The notes under the pieces: model-generated | Database searches by the model: none | What the model was told of the DNA's origin: nothing | Seen by the model: the letters and a program-made list of their open reading frames with translations, nothing else | In this document: positions 33,050-42,163 of the stretch, piece after piece | How the letters are laid out: each line of letters begins with the position of its first letter | Position numbering within the stretch: the stretch's first letter is position 1 | Program-made: the position numbers and the translations under genes | Source: CAZOIA01 sp964579675 | GTDB lineage: Bacteria > Planctomycetota > Phycisphaerae > UBA1845 > PWPN01 | Assembly (NCBI GenBank): GCA_964579675.1 | Contig: CAZOIA010000003.1 | Span: forward strand, 1-64,000 | DNA: 64,000 nucleotides | Direction: 5' to 3'

Positions 33050-34090
33050 TCAAGGCAGGAAGCTGTCTTCATCGGAGACGGGCTCTTCGGTGCCCTGGTA
33101 GTGTACCATCTCTCCGACGCGGTAGATGTTGTCCTTGGCAACGCCGATGGTGGGTTCGGTGAACCATCCGCCGCTGCCATCGACAAAAACCGCGTTCTGG
33201 CCGGCGCCGTCCCCGTGGGTGAAAGAGTTGCCGCCATCGTCGTAGGGGCTGATTCGATGGCCGCAGGCCCGCTCGTCGAACAGGGGATTGCGATCAGCGA
33301 TGAGTACCATCCTGGCGTTCGTCTTCTCCATCAGCCAGCCCTTGGGCCGGTTCATCAGTTGGACGCTGTAGGAAACGTTCGCCGGCTCGGCGAAATCGTT
33401 GAACTCCCGGTAGTCCTCGGCAATCATGGGGCGACTGTGCGGCATCGAGGGACAGATGAAAACGCGGGGGTCGTGGTCCGGGATGAACCCCTGACGCAGG
33501 AGCATGAACAGGGGGCGGCTGGGGGAGTACCGTCGGACGTTCGGGGTTCGGGTGGCGAGCCAGGAGCCGTGAGGCACGTACCCCGCCCAGGTCATGTAAC
33601 CGTCGTTCTCCTTGGCGTAGGCGGCCATTCCCTGCCAGATCTGGGACAGGTGCCTCTGACAGAGGTTCCGCTGGGCAGCGTTCTGGGCCTTGAAATAACC
33701 GGGAACGAAAACCCCCACGAACAAGGTGATACAGGCGGCAATAGCAATCAGTTCGCGAAGCGATAGGACCGGACTGGCGGACAGATCCTGGGCGGCGCCC
33801 GCCGGCACCGCGGAGGCCGCCTCCTTGATCGGCAGCACCCCGGCCTGCTCCCGGACCCTGGCCATCACCGATTCCGCCAGGCCGTCGGGGGGCTCCGGGG
33901 TCTCATACGCGTCGAGCAGTTCGAGGACGCCGCCCAGGGCTCGGCGCCGGGAAGCCCACTCGGGCGAGAGGGCCGTTGCCTCCTCCACCTTCCGAACCGA
34001 GGCTGGATCAAGCCGGCCCAGGTGCAGATCTAGGAGCAACGATTCAATTGATTCGCTTTCGTCACGCATGATGTTCCAGTTGTTTCCCAT
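33050..34090 (-). CDS. putative membrane anti-sigma factor with prepilin-type (DUF1559-like) outer domain
   Basis: A 346-residue single-pass protein. The N-terminal roughly 100 cytoplasmic residues (SIESLLLDLHLGRLDPASV, EWASRRRALGGVLELL) look like a helical anti-sigma region without the usual zinc motif. One membrane helix (about 113-134, LIAIAACITLFVGVFVPGYF) follows. The outer part resembles the DUF1559/H-X9-DG prepilin group found in Planctomycetota (FKAQNAAQRNLCQRHLSQI, KTNARMVLIADRNP, GGNSFTHGDGAGQNAVFVDG). It lies 60 bases downstream of an ECF sigma gene on the same strand, which is the basis for the anti-sigma call. Start 34090 or the ATG at 34069. Confidence 0.65.
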   Translation of the reverse strand: MGNNWNIMRDESESIESLLLDLHLGRLDPASVRKVEEATALSPEWASRRRALGGVLELLDAYETPEPPDGLAESVMARVREQAGVLPIKEAASAVPAGAAQDLSASPVLSLRELIAIAACITLFVGVFVPGYFKAQNAAQRNLCQRHLSQIWQGMAAYAKENDGYMTWAGYVPHGSWLATRTPNVRRYSPSRPLFMLLRQGFIPDHDPRVFICPSMPHSRPMIAEDYREFNDFAEPANVSYSVQLMNRPKGWLMEKTNARMVLIADRNPLFDERACGHRISPYDDGGNSFTHGDGAGQNAVFVDGSGGWFTEPTIGVAKDNIYRVGEMVHYQGTEEPVSDEDSFLP

Positions 34091-34150
34091 CTCTCCGGGC
34101 GGTTCCTGCCGGCGCCACCGTTTGGCGACCGGGGCCGCCCATCAACTGCC

Positions 34151-34747
34151 TCAAACCCGTTCTCTTGCCGCCGCCCGGTATGCCTGGCCGAAGTAACCCA
34201 CCGCCGCGTGGAGCCGACTCTTGACCGTGCCCAGAGGCACCCCCAGAATCACCGCGATCTCCTTGTACGGAAAACGGTGATAGTAACTCAGGACCAGCAC
34301 CTCCTTGAGATGCCCGGGCATCTTAGCCAGGACGGACCGGACGAACTCCCGCTCCTCGCCCTCCTCCAACCCGCCCGACGGAAGACTGGACACGTCGGCC
34401 ATGAAATCGACAAACCGTTGTCCTTCCTCTTCGCCGGAGCTGACGTGAGCATCCAGCGGCACTTCGGGGCGACGACCCCGACTCCGCAGCAAATCCCGGG
34501 CCTTGTTGGCCGCGATCGTGAACAACCACGGCTTGAACCGCCGCGAACGATCGAAGCTCGCCGCCGACAGATGCACCTGCAGGAACGCCTCCTGCACGAT
34601 GTCCTCTGCCCAGGCCGCGCTCCCCGTGAACCGCACCAGAAAACGGAACAGCTCCGGGCTGTGCCGCCGAACCAGCAGTTCGAAGCGGTCAGTCTGGCCC
34701 CGGATATGCTCGGCCAGCAACTGCTCGTCCGTTGGCGCGTTCACCAC
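34151..34747 (-). CDS. ECF RNA polymerase sigma factor
   Basis: A 198-residue group 4 sigma factor. Region 2 (about 20-90) has FELLVRRHSPELFRFLVRF, AEDIVQEAFLQVH and FKPWLFTIAANKARDLLR; region 4 (about 140-190) has MPGHLKEVLVLSYYH, FPYKEIAVILGV and PLGTVKSRLHAAV. The linker is acidic and Ser/Gly-rich. Two GTG codons (34747, 34744) begin the frame, with TGGAG just upstream. The gene behind it encodes a membrane protein likely to hold it inactive until an outside signal arrives. The target genes are unknown. Confidence 0.9.
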   Translation of the reverse strand: MVNAPTDEQLLAEHIRGQTDRFELLVRRHSPELFRFLVRFTGSAAWAEDIVQEAFLQVHLSAASFDRSRRFKPWLFTIAANKARDLLRSRGRRPEVPLDAHVSSGEEEGQRFVDFMADVSSLPSGGLEEGEEREFVRSVLAKMPGHLKEVLVLSYYHRFPYKEIAVILGVPLGTVKSRLHAAVGYFGQAYRAAARERV

Positions 34748-35006
34748 TCCAATTGATCCTTACGATCGGTGCCCTGCACGGTTCGCCCCAGAAGATCCCT
34801 GAGATCTCATCATAGCCCGGGCCGGGCCCCCGTCAAACCCTGCTTGACATCCGTGGGCACGTAACCTTAGCCTGTACCGATAGTTGGTTCCCGATCCGGG
34901 CGGAATCGGCGGACACGCCGACAGGGCCGATAACCGAACCTGACGCCTGGCCGGAACTCGAATTGCATCACCACCGCCGGCCCCGCCGCCGGTCCGGAAG
35001 CCGCCT

Positions 35007-36509
35007 ATGCCGATCAAACACGAGGGATTACCGAGCAAGACCCTCTCGGCGCTGGTCGAGGCATCCGCGACCATCAACAGCTCGATCGAACTCCAGGATA
35101 CCCTCCAGTCCATCGCCCAGACGGCGGCGTCCGTCATGAAAGCCGAAGCCAGCTCGGTCCTGCTGCTGGACCCGCAGCGAAGGAAGCTGGTCTTCGAGGC
35201 GGCCACCGGGCGATCCGGGGGTATCCTCCGCGGAGAGGAGTTCGACTCGGACCTGGGCATCGCGGGCAAGGTCATCCGGACCGCCAAGCCGCTCCTCGTC
35301 ACCGACGTCCGCCAGGAAGAATCCTTCTTCAAGGGCATTGACGACAAGTCCAGCTTCACCACCCGGGGAATGGTGGCGGCGCCCCTGGTCAAGAAGGACC
35401 GGATCGTCGGCGTGGTCGAAGTCCTGAACAAGATCGGGCAGGAGAACTTCACCCGCGACGATCTCGAGTTGCTGCAGGTCTTCGCGAACCTCGCCGCTTG
35501 CGGGGCCACCAATGCCCAGGCCCATGAGCGACTCAAGCAGGAGAATCGAGGCCTGCGGGCAACTCTTGAGAGAAGCCCCCGGATCATCGGCCATTCCGCC
35601 GCCCTGCGCGAGGTCCTGGACTTGTGCGCCCGGGTGGCGGGCAGCAACGCGACCGTGCTGCTGCTCGGCGAAACGGGTACCGGCAAGGAGCTCCTTAGCC
35701 GTCACATTCACGCCAACTCACCCCGGCGGGACAAACCATTCATCGCCATCAACTGTGCCGCCCTGCCGGAAACACTGCTGGAGAGTGAGCTGTTCGGACA
35801 CGAGAAGGGGGCCTTCACCGGCGCCGTTGCCCGGAAGATCGGCCGGTTCGAACTCGCGGGCGGCGGGACGCTCTTCCTCGATGAAATCGGCGACATCAGC
35901 CCGTCAACGCAGATCAAGCTGCTCCGCGTTTTGCAGGAACGGAACTTCGTCCGCGTCGGGGGCACCAAGACGGTCGCCTGCGACGTGCGGATCATCACCG
36001 CGACCAACCGGAATCTTCAAAACGCCTTGAAAGAAGGTACGTTTCGCCAGGATCTTTACTACCGCTTGAACGTCTTTCCCATCAGCATGCCGCCCCTGAA
36101 GAAGAGGCCCGAGGACATCCCGTTGCTCGCTGAGCACTTCGTGCGGGTATCCGCCACGCAGTTGGGTGTGACCGCCCCCACGATCTCCGAGGAGGCGATG
36201 GCTTTGCTGGCCAGCTACGGTTGGCCCGGCAACATCCGTGAACTGCAGAACGTCCTCGAGCGGGCGGTGCTTCTGTCCGACGGCCAAGTCATTGACCCCG
36301 ACCAGTTGCCTAAGGAAATCACCGGCGAGGCCGCCGAGCCGCCACCGGCCAAGAACGATGCCAGTCTGTGGGGCTACGAGAAGGCCCTGATCGCCAAAGC
36401 CCTGAGAGATCATGGCTGGAACCAGACCCAGGCAGCCAAGGCGCTCGGGATCTCCCGCGACAACCTCCGCTACCGGATAAAGAAGTTCAAGATCGAAAAG
36501 CCCCACTGA
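35007..36509 (+). CDS. sigma-54-dependent transcriptional activator with GAF domain
   Basis: A 500-residue NtrC-type activator. The GAF sensor (about 20-165, SIAQTAASVMKAEASSVLLL to FANLAACGATNAQ) is followed by the AAA+ core with Walker A GETGTGKE, the sigma-54 contact loop GAFTGA, Walker B GGTLFLDEIGD and the RLNVFPI/LLASYGWPGNIREL segments. The Fis-type HTH lies at the end (WNQTQAAKALGISRDNLRYR). All residues needed to activate sigma-54 are present. The sensor may bind a small molecule or nucleotide. The ATG at 35007 has GGAAG 6 bases upstream. The nearest genes do not reveal its regulon. Confidence 0.94.
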   Translation: MPIKHEGLPSKTLSALVEASATINSSIELQDTLQSIAQTAASVMKAEASSVLLLDPQRRKLVFEAATGRSGGILRGEEFDSDLGIAGKVIRTAKPLLVTDVRQEESFFKGIDDKSSFTTRGMVAAPLVKKDRIVGVVEVLNKIGQENFTRDDLELLQVFANLAACGATNAQAHERLKQENRGLRATLERSPRIIGHSAALREVLDLCARVAGSNATVLLLGETGTGKELLSRHIHANSPRRDKPFIAINCAALPETLLESELFGHEKGAFTGAVARKIGRFELAGGGTLFLDEIGDISPSTQIKLLRVLQERNFVRVGGTKTVACDVRIITATNRNLQNALKEGTFRQDLYYRLNVFPISMPPLKKRPEDIPLLAEHFVRVSATQLGVTAPTISEEAMALLASYGWPGNIRELQNVLERAVLLSDGQVIDPDQLPKEITGEAAEPPPAKNDASLWGYEKALIAKALRDHGWNQTQAAKALGISRDNLRYRIKKFKIEKPH

Positions 36510-36521
36510 CCCCGGCGGGAT

Positions 36522-37157
36522 CTACGTGTGGTCCTGGGACGCAGGCGTGGCGGTGGCGGGCTGACGCCCGCGCAGGGTCCGGACGATCACCCACCCGGCG
36601 AAGATCACGCCCGCGCCGATGAGAGGGATGTACTTGCCGCTCGAGGCCGGCGGCTCGGGCAACTCCACGCCCGCCACCTTGTTTTCGGTCCCGTCCGCGA
36701 ATCGGACGGTGACCGTTCCCGGTCCGCGAGGGGCCCCGGCAGGGGCGACCCGCATGCCGAACTCCCGCGAGCATCCGTGCCAGAGGCCCGTGTTAGGCGG
36801 TTCCGCCCTGGCAATGCAGACGCTGGGCTTGTCCGGCTCGCGCCGACCCCCGACCAGATTGGTGGTCTCTGCAGCCCAGCCGGCCGGCACGTGGAACATG
36901 TCGGCCCGGAAGTGCGGGAACTCGAGGTAGACGATGGGCGACGTGTGATGATTCGTCACCGTCCACGTGTAATTGTGGCCGCTCGCGTCCGCCCCGCCGG
37001 TGATGGTGACCAGGGCATCGGCCCCGGCGGCGATCGGCGGGGCGAGCGATATCATGCCGAGAGCGACGGTCAGGCACAGGCGCGCAGGCGCGGTCCCCGT
37101 CGGTGCATATCGTGCAGAGACGAACCGCGTGAGCAAGCGCCGGATCATGGTCTGCAT
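36522..37157 (-). CDS. exported single-pass protein of unknown function
   Basis: A 211-residue protein with a long basic n-region and a signal hydrophobic core (about 28-44, CLTVALGMISLAPPIAAGA). An immunoglobulin-like beta region follows (HNYTWTVTNHHTSPIVYLEF, PGTVTVRFADGTENKV). A C-terminal membrane helix (about 175-194, YIPLIGAGVIFAGWVIV) and a short polar tail end it. This would place the body outside the cytoplasmic membrane. I recognise no family. Its stop is 12 bases from the convergent activator gene, and it follows pyrH on the same strand after 46 bases, so it may share the pyrH transcript. Confidence 0.6.
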   Translation of the reverse strand: MQTMIRRLLTRFVSARYAPTGTAPARLCLTVALGMISLAPPIAAGADALVTITGGADASGHNYTWTVTNHHTSPIVYLEFPHFRADMFHVPAGWAAETTNLVGGRREPDKPSVCIARAEPPNTGLWHGCSREFGMRVAPAGAPRGPGTVTVRFADGTENKVAGVELPEPPASSGKYIPLIGAGVIFAGWVIVRTLRGRQPATATPASQDHT

Positions 37158-37203
37158 TCAGCTATCATCCTCAACCCGGGGTAATGATCAAACCGCCTGG
37201 ATG

Positions 37204-37929
37204 TCAGTCCGCAATGACGGTTCCGACCGCCTCGCCGGCGATGATGCGCTTCATGTTGCCCGGCTTATGCAGGTTGAACACGACAATCGGAACGCTGCCG
37301 CGCTGGCAGAGATCGACGGCACTGACGTCCATCACCTCCAGACGCTCGTCGATGACGCGATCATAGCCCAGCTTCGGATAGAACTCCGCGTTGGGGTTTT
37401 TCCTGGGATCGGCGCTGTAGACGCCGTCTACCTGCGTGGCTTTGAACAAGGCGTCGGCATTGATTTCAACCGCGGCCAGAGCGGCGGCGGTGTCGGTGGT
37501 GACGAAAGGCCGGCCGGTACCGGCAGCGAGAACCGCTACGCGACCGTCCTCGAGATGTCGTTTGCACCGCCGGGGAGTGAGGAACTCACCAACGGCGCTG
37601 ATTTCGATCGCCGAGAGAACGCGGGCCGGCACATGCATCACCTCAAGCGTCTCCTGGAGGGCCAGCGCGTTCATGACCGTGGCCAGCATCCCCATGTAGT
37701 GGGCGGTGCCGGCAGGAATCCCGCACTGCCGGGCGAACGTGTCCCCGCGGAGAAGGTTCCCCCCGCCCACGACCACCGCGATCTGGACCCCGGCCTGGCG
37801 TACTTGCTGGATCTCCCCTGCTACGTGGGCGAGAGCCTCGCTCCCGATTCCGAAGCCGTCCGGACCGGCCAATCCCTCGCCACTGATTTTCAATACCACG
37901 CGTCGAAACGCCGGCCTGGACTTCGCCAC
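37204..37929 (-). CDS. pyrH: UMP kinase
   Basis: A 241-residue amino-acid-kinase-fold enzyme that converts UMP to UDP. It has VVLKISGEGLAG at the start (KxSGE), VVVGGGNLLRG, GTGRPFVTTDTAAALAAVEI, ATQVDGVYSADPRKNPNA and VVFNLHKPGNMKRII. All hallmarks of bacterial PyrH are present and the length is normal. It completes the conserved rpsB-tsf-pyrH order, although here 328 bases separate it from tsf. Confidence 0.95.
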   Translation of the reverse strand: MAKSRPAFRRVVLKISGEGLAGPDGFGIGSEALAHVAGEIQQVRQAGVQIAVVVGGGNLLRGDTFARQCGIPAGTAHYMGMLATVMNALALQETLEVMHVPARVLSAIEISAVGEFLTPRRCKRHLEDGRVAVLAAGTGRPFVTTDTAAALAAVEINADALFKATQVDGVYSADPRKNPNAEFYPKLGYDRVIDERLEVMDVSAVDLCQRGSVPIVVFNLHKPGNMKRIIAGEAVGTVIAD

Positions 37930-38257
37930 GACGGATCACTCCGCTTGAGTCGGTTGCCGCACGGAGGGGGGACGAACCGCCTCTACAGGCAGCCGCCCGG
38001 CCGGCTAACATACCTGCCGGACACTAATCCGACAAGGCGAACCTCCGTCGTACTCTCGGGCCCTGGTCCGGACGGGTCGTGCAGGGTTCCGTCGCTGGTG
38101 CTTCGGGCCCTGATGGGAAATGCCAGAGGATTGTGGAGCCGCAGACGGCACTGCTGCAAGCGAAACGTCGGGACCATCAGTTCAGTGCCTGCATCGCTGT
38201 TGTCCTCGACCGTCACGCGTGGGCCGCCGACAACCGTAGAACGGCGCCTTTTTCCTG
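37930..38257. other. 328-base gap between tsf and pyrH
   Basis: In most bacteria tsf and pyrH are close. Here the gap has no supported gene on either strand; its short frames lack ribosome-binding sites and homology. I see no clear hairpin with a T-run and no strong promoter. Confidence 0.5.
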
Positions 38258-39088
38258 CTACTCTTCGCCGACTTGCAGTCGCGTGAAGCCGGTGAGCTTG
38301 ATCCCGGCCCCTTCGCAGACCTTGCCCACGGTCTTCTTGTCGTCCTTGACGAAGGGCTGCTCGAGGAGGACGTGCTCGCTATACCAGCGCTTCATCTTGC
38401 CGGTGAGGATCTTGTCGATGAGATTGTCGGGCTTGCCGGAGGCCCGGATCTGGTCCCTGACGATCTCCTCCTCCTTGGCCACGAGGTCGGCGGGCAACTG
38501 CTCGCGGGTCAGGGCTTGCGGGGTCATGGCGGCGATGTGCATGCAGATGTCGTTGAGGAGCGTATCATCCGCGTCGCCCTCGACGGTAATCATGACGCCG
38601 ATCTTGCCGTTGTGATGCACGTAAGTGGCAGCGCGGCCCGTGGCCCGCACGACGCGGGTGATTTTCATGTTCTCGCGGATGCGGTTGAGCACGTCGTGGA
38701 CCAGGTCCTGAACGGTCTTGCTCTGGTCATCGACGAACTTCTCGTTGCCGATGGTCTCGGCATTGGCGTCGCCGGTGAGGGCAGCGTGTCGGGCAATGTT
38801 GTCGGCCAGCACTTTGAACTCGGGGTTGTTGCTGACGGGGGCGGTTTCGCACTGCATCTCAACCAGGGCGGCGACGCCCTTTGCCCTATCGACGCAGCTT
38901 CCGATGCGTCCTTCGGCCATGGCCCGGCCGGCCTTCTTCTCGGCCGCTGCGGCGCCGCGCTTGCGGAGCAGTTCGATCGCCTTGTCCGCGTCGCCGTCGG
39001 TTTCCTGCAGGGCTTTCTTGCAATCCATCATCGGCAGCCCGGTGCGCTGGCGAAGTGCCTTGACCATCGCGGCGGTGATTTCAGTCAT
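38258..39088 (-). CDS. tsf: translation elongation factor Ts
   Basis: A 276-residue guanine-nucleotide exchange factor for EF-Tu. The N-terminal UBA-like domain has MVKALRQRTGLPMMDCKKAL and ALQETDGDADKAIELLRKRG, with the TDxxxC/K region typical of EF-Ts. The core dimerisation domain includes VALVEMQCETAPVSNNPEF and ICMHIAAMTPQALTREQLP. The family length is normal. It follows rpsB after 42 bases on the same strand, as in most bacteria, so it is cotranscribed with it. Confidence 0.95.
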   Translation of the reverse strand: MTEITAAMVKALRQRTGLPMMDCKKALQETDGDADKAIELLRKRGAAAAEKKAGRAMAEGRIGSCVDRAKGVAALVEMQCETAPVSNNPEFKVLADNIARHAALTGDANAETIGNEKFVDDQSKTVQDLVHDVLNRIRENMKITRVVRATGRAATYVHHNGKIGVMITVEGDADDTLLNDICMHIAAMTPQALTREQLPADLVAKEEEIVRDQIRASGKPDNLIDKILTGKMKRWYSEHVLLEQPFVKDDKKTVGKVCEGAGIKLTGFTRLQVGEE

Positions 39089-39130
39089 TTGACCTATTGA
39101 CTCCTAATGGTGGGAAAAGCGCTCTTGACA

Positions 39131-40030
39131 TCAGGTCGGGGCCACGGCCGAATCGGCCGGGGGACTCTCCGCGGGCGACGAATCGCCCTGCCCGGGAGCG
39201 TCGGCTTGGGCGGCGGGGGAGGCCGACTCCTCGCTGGCGAGTTCAGTCGGCGTGGCGGCCGGGGCCGCCACCCGAGGCGAACGGCGCGGGCCACGGGCAC
39301 CCCGCCCGATTGGGGGCCCGGCGGCCGACGGTGCTGGGCCCTCCGGCCTGGCCCGCTTGCCCTGATCGACCGCATCGCCCAGCCCATCGAGGACCAACTC
39401 GATCGCACGCATCGCATCGTCGTTGCCGGGGATGGGAATATCTACGAAATCGGGATCCGAATCGGTATCGATCAGGGCAATGACGGGAATGTGCAGCTTC
39501 CGGGCCTCCAAGGCGGCGATGTGCTCGCGCCGGACATCCACAAGCACAACGGCCCCGGGCAACTTGCTCATGTTCCGGATCCCGCCCAGGTTCCGTTGGA
39601 TCTTGCGCCGCTCGCGGGTCAGGGCTGCGATCATCTTCTTGGAGTACTGACCGGCCATGCCCTGAGCTTCGATCGCTTCGAGCTCTTCGAGCCTCGCCAG
39701 GCGCGAGCGGATCGTCCGGAAGTTGGTCAGGGTACCGCCCAACCATCGTTCCACGACAAAGGGCATACCGGTGCGTTGTGCGACCCCGGCCACGGCGCTG
39801 CGTGCCTGTCGTTTCGTACCGACGAAAAGAACGTCCAACCCCTTGGGAACGATACGACCGAGAAACTTCTTGGCGAGAATAAGTCCTTTGACGGTCTCGC
39901 GAATGTCGATGATGTGGATCAGATTCCTCTTGCCGAAGATGTAAGGTTCCATCTTGGGATTCCACCGGCTGGTTCGATGGCCGAAATGGATTCCCGCATC
40001 AATGAGCTTCCGTACGTAATCCGATGGCAA
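39131..40030 (-). CDS. rpsB: 30S ribosomal protein uS2
   Basis: A 299-residue uS2. The conserved part runs from LIDAGIHFGHRTSRWNPKM through YIFGKRNLIHIIDI, FVGTKRQARSAV, RWLGGTLTNF and VALIDTDSDPD. From about residue 220 it carries a roughly 75-residue Ala/Pro/Ser-rich tail absent from most bacteria, where uS2 is about 240 residues. The frame opens with TTG at 40030, which reads MPSDYVRKL; GAGGTG is a few bases upstream, and no ATG fits better, so a TTG start is likely. It is the first gene of the rpsB-tsf-pyrH group. Confidence 0.95.
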   Translation of the reverse strand: MPSDYVRKLIDAGIHFGHRTSRWNPKMEPYIFGKRNLIHIIDIRETVKGLILAKKFLGRIVPKGLDVLFVGTKRQARSAVAGVAQRTGMPFVVERWLGGTLTNFRTIRSRLARLEELEAIEAQGMAGQYSKKMIAALTRERRKIQRNLGGIRNMSKLPGAVVLVDVRREHIAALEARKLHIPVIALIDTDSDPDFVDIPIPGNDDAMRAIELVLDGLGDAVDQGKRARPEGPAPSAAGPPIGRGARGPRRSPRVAAPAATPTELASEESASPAAQADAPGQGDSSPAESPPADSAVAPT

Positions 40031-40183
40031 ACGACACCTCTACGAGCGACGAGCTTGGCAAGCCCCCGACGAAGCGTCGCTGGACTTCGACGGGCGCGCG
40101 GACCTCCCGCGCATGTACACCCACACCCGCGCACACTTACACGGGCTCACCCGCTCGCCGGCAAAGAGCACGCCGGCCCGGGC

Positions 40184-40211
40184 GATACAGGAGACCTAGA
40201 TCATAATGCAA
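40184..40211 (-). promoter_or_regulatory. promoter for rpsB operon
   Basis: On the minus strand TTGCAT (40211-40206), a 16-base spacer and TGTATC (40189-40184) precede rpsB with a leader of about 145 bases. Such a leader could carry uS2 feedback control, but no structure is evident by eye. Confidence 0.4.
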
Positions 40212-40260
40212 TTCAGCCTCGAGGGCCAGCCAAACGGCGAAACGACCACCGGGTACTTAT

Positions 40261-40289
40261 TTGACCGGGAACGGAGAGACCATTATAGA
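40261..40289 (+). promoter_or_regulatory. promoter for lpxB
   Basis: TTGACC (40261-40266), exactly 17 bases, then TATAGA (40284-40289). Transcription from about 40296 would leave only about 2 bases before the GTG at 40298, which favours the ATG at 40319 unless the mRNA is leaderless. Confidence 0.6.
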
Positions 40290-40318
40290 ATCTCGCCGTG
40301 TCCCAATCTGCCTCCCAG

Positions 40319-41485
40319 ATGACTGACGGCATTTCGTCTGGGCCCGGCTCACCGCGGATCTTCATCTCGGCGGCTGAGCCGAGCGGCGATCAGCATGCCG
40401 CGGGCCTGATCCGGGAAATCCGCAGAATCTGCCCCGGATCGGCCTTTTTCGGCATCGCCGGCCCGGACATGCAGTCGGCGGGCTGTCAGCCGATCGACGA
40501 CCTGACAGGCCGATCCGCCATGCTCCTGGGGGCAATCAGGTTGGCGGGCCGGGCGCACCGGCTTCTCAGACTGGTCAAACGGCGGCTCAGAGCGGAACGG
40601 GCCGATCTCGCGATCCTCGTGGATTCGCCGGCCCTGCACCTGCCGCTGGCCAAACAGGCCAGGGCTGCCAACTGCCCGGTCCTGTACTACATCGCGCCGC
40701 AACTGTGGGCGTGGGCACCGTGGCGGATCAGACGGGTGCGTCGCCGGGTGGATCGGCTGGCGGTGATCCTGCCGTTCGAGGAATCGTACTTCCGGGAGCG
40801 GGGTGTTGACGCCCGGTTTGTCGGCCACCCGCTGATCGAGCGACTCCAGGCTGCCGCCCGCTCGCTGGAGGTAATCCAGGCGTTCAAGGACTCGGGCGGG
40901 CCGATCGTCGCGTGCCTGCCGGGCTCTCGCGACCACGTGATCCGGGAGGTCCTGCCGGGGCAGGTGGAGGTCGCCCGCGCGATCACGGATCGCTACGGCG
41001 ACGCACTGTTTCTATTCGCGGCCGCCAATGAGCGCGCCGCCGCCACCATTCGTGCGTCGCTGGTCAGCCAATCGCTGGCTCATCGAGTGGAGGTGGGTCG
41101 GAACGCCGAGATCCTTGAGGCCGCGGACCTGGCCCTCTGTGCCTCAGGAACCGCCACGCTCGAGGTGGCCTATCATCGCACGGCGATGGTCGTCATGTAC
41201 AACGGGTCGAAGTGGGGTTACCGGCTCGTGGGGCGCTGGTTGATCCGCACACCCCATCTGTCACTGGTCAACATTCTGGCCGGCCGACGGATCGTGCCGG
41301 AGTTCATGCCGTACTACACGTCCACTGAACCGATCGCCGCCCAAGCCCTCGACTTGCTCGCCCACGAGGACCGCCGGGCCGCTATGAGGGCGGACCTGGA
41401 TGCCGTCATCCGGTCGCTGGGATCGAGCAGCGCCGCCCGGGAAACCGCGCAGATGGCGATGGAAATGATCGGCAAAGATGCTTGA
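40319..41485 (+). CDS. lpxB: lipid-A-disaccharide synthase
   Basis: A roughly 388-residue GT19 enzyme that joins UDP-diacylglucosamine and lipid X into the lipid A disaccharide. Family segments are ISAAEPSGDQHAAGLI, FFGIAGPDMQSAGC, VDSPALHLPLAK, YYIAPQLWAWAPWR, FVGHPLIE, ACLPGSR and LCASGTATLEVAYHRTAMVV. All key regions are present. ATG 40319 is preferred because of the promoter position; GTG 40298 would add seven residues. It implies lipid A synthesis and an outer membrane. Other lpx genes are not in the window. Confidence 0.93.
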   Translation: MTDGISSGPGSPRIFISAAEPSGDQHAAGLIREIRRICPGSAFFGIAGPDMQSAGCQPIDDLTGRSAMLLGAIRLAGRAHRLLRLVKRRLRAERADLAILVDSPALHLPLAKQARAANCPVLYYIAPQLWAWAPWRIRRVRRRVDRLAVILPFEESYFRERGVDARFVGHPLIERLQAAARSLEVIQAFKDSGGPIVACLPGSRDHVIREVLPGQVEVARAITDRYGDALFLFAAANERAAATIRASLVSQSLAHRVEVGRNAEILEAADLALCASGTATLEVAYHRTAMVVMYNGSKWGYRLVGRWLIRTPHLSLVNILAGRRIVPEFMPYYTSTEPIAAQALDLLAHEDRRAAMRADLDAVIRSLGSSSAARETAQMAMEMIGKDA

Positions 41486-41628
41486 ATCCTCGGATGGACA
41501 CGGCGAGTTGACCGCTGACAGCGTCCTTCATCGCTGATCACTCATCATTCCAGGCGACGGAGCCACCGGCCGGGCAAGACCTGGCTCGCCCACCGCCGGC
41601 AGTATCGCCATGCCGACGCCTGATGGAG

Positions 41629-41634
41629 TATAAT
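41629..41634 (+). promoter_or_regulatory. -10 element for FmdB-like gene
   Basis: A perfect TATAAT lies 70 bases before the ATG at 41704, without a recognisable -35 at 16-18 bases. Confidence 0.4.
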
Positions 41635-41703
41635 CATATGTGCGGGTGGGCGCACCGGAACCCGTCGGGGCCCGCGTCACCGCGAACATGAAGGTAAGAA
41701 ACG

Positions 41704-41967
41704 ATGCCGACTTACGAATATCGGGCCAAGGACGCCGGCAAGGCCTGCGACTACTGCCGGCAGCGGTTTGAAGTCCGGCAGTGCATGAGCGATGAGCCGC
41801 TGGAGGTGTGTCCGCAGTGCGGCAAGCCGGTCGAGCGGATCATCTCGCTGTGCTCGGTGTCCACGAGCCAGTCGGTCAAGAGCATGCTGAGCGACAAGAA
41901 CCTGAAGGAGAAGGGTTTCACGAAGCTGGTCAATGAGGGCGAGGGCAGGTTTCGGAAAACGACTTGA
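41704..41967 (+). CDS. FmdB-family zinc ribbon protein
   Basis: An 87-residue protein of the FmdB/CxxC-CxxC-SSSS family. It starts MPTYEYRAKDAG and carries Cys pairs CDYC and CPQCGKP, followed by ISLCS and a charged tail. The proteins probably bind one zinc; the regulatory role suggested by the name is not firmly shown. The spacing between the Cys pairs contains RFEVRQCMSDEPLEV, close to the family FE.xxSMxD pattern. The ATG at 41704 has AAGGTAAG upstream. It stands alone. Confidence 0.88.
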   Translation: MPTYEYRAKDAGKACDYCRQRFEVRQCMSDEPLEVCPQCGKPVERIISLCSVSTSQSVKSMLSDKNLKEKGFTKLVNEGEGRFRKTT

Positions 41968-42163
41968 AATCCCCCAACAGCAAAGCACGATACCTTGTGG
42001 CCCGGGCAAGAACAGACCAGGTCCGGGAGATGGCGCATGTTGATACGGGGACATCCTGCTTTCTTGTACGTTTCGGCAGCCCGCCTCACCATCCGTCTGG
42101 CTTGCAAGTCGATCGACGTGCGCCACCCCCGCAAAAAGTAGAATATCCCTTTTTTTACCTGCG

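Noticed and set aside
34760..34784. ECF-type promoter (GAACC, 15 bases, CGTAA) upstream of the sigma factor, suggesting autoregulation
   Set aside because: The spacer is short and the -10 box would lie only about 12 bases before the start codon, overlapping the ribosome-binding site; the match is too weak.
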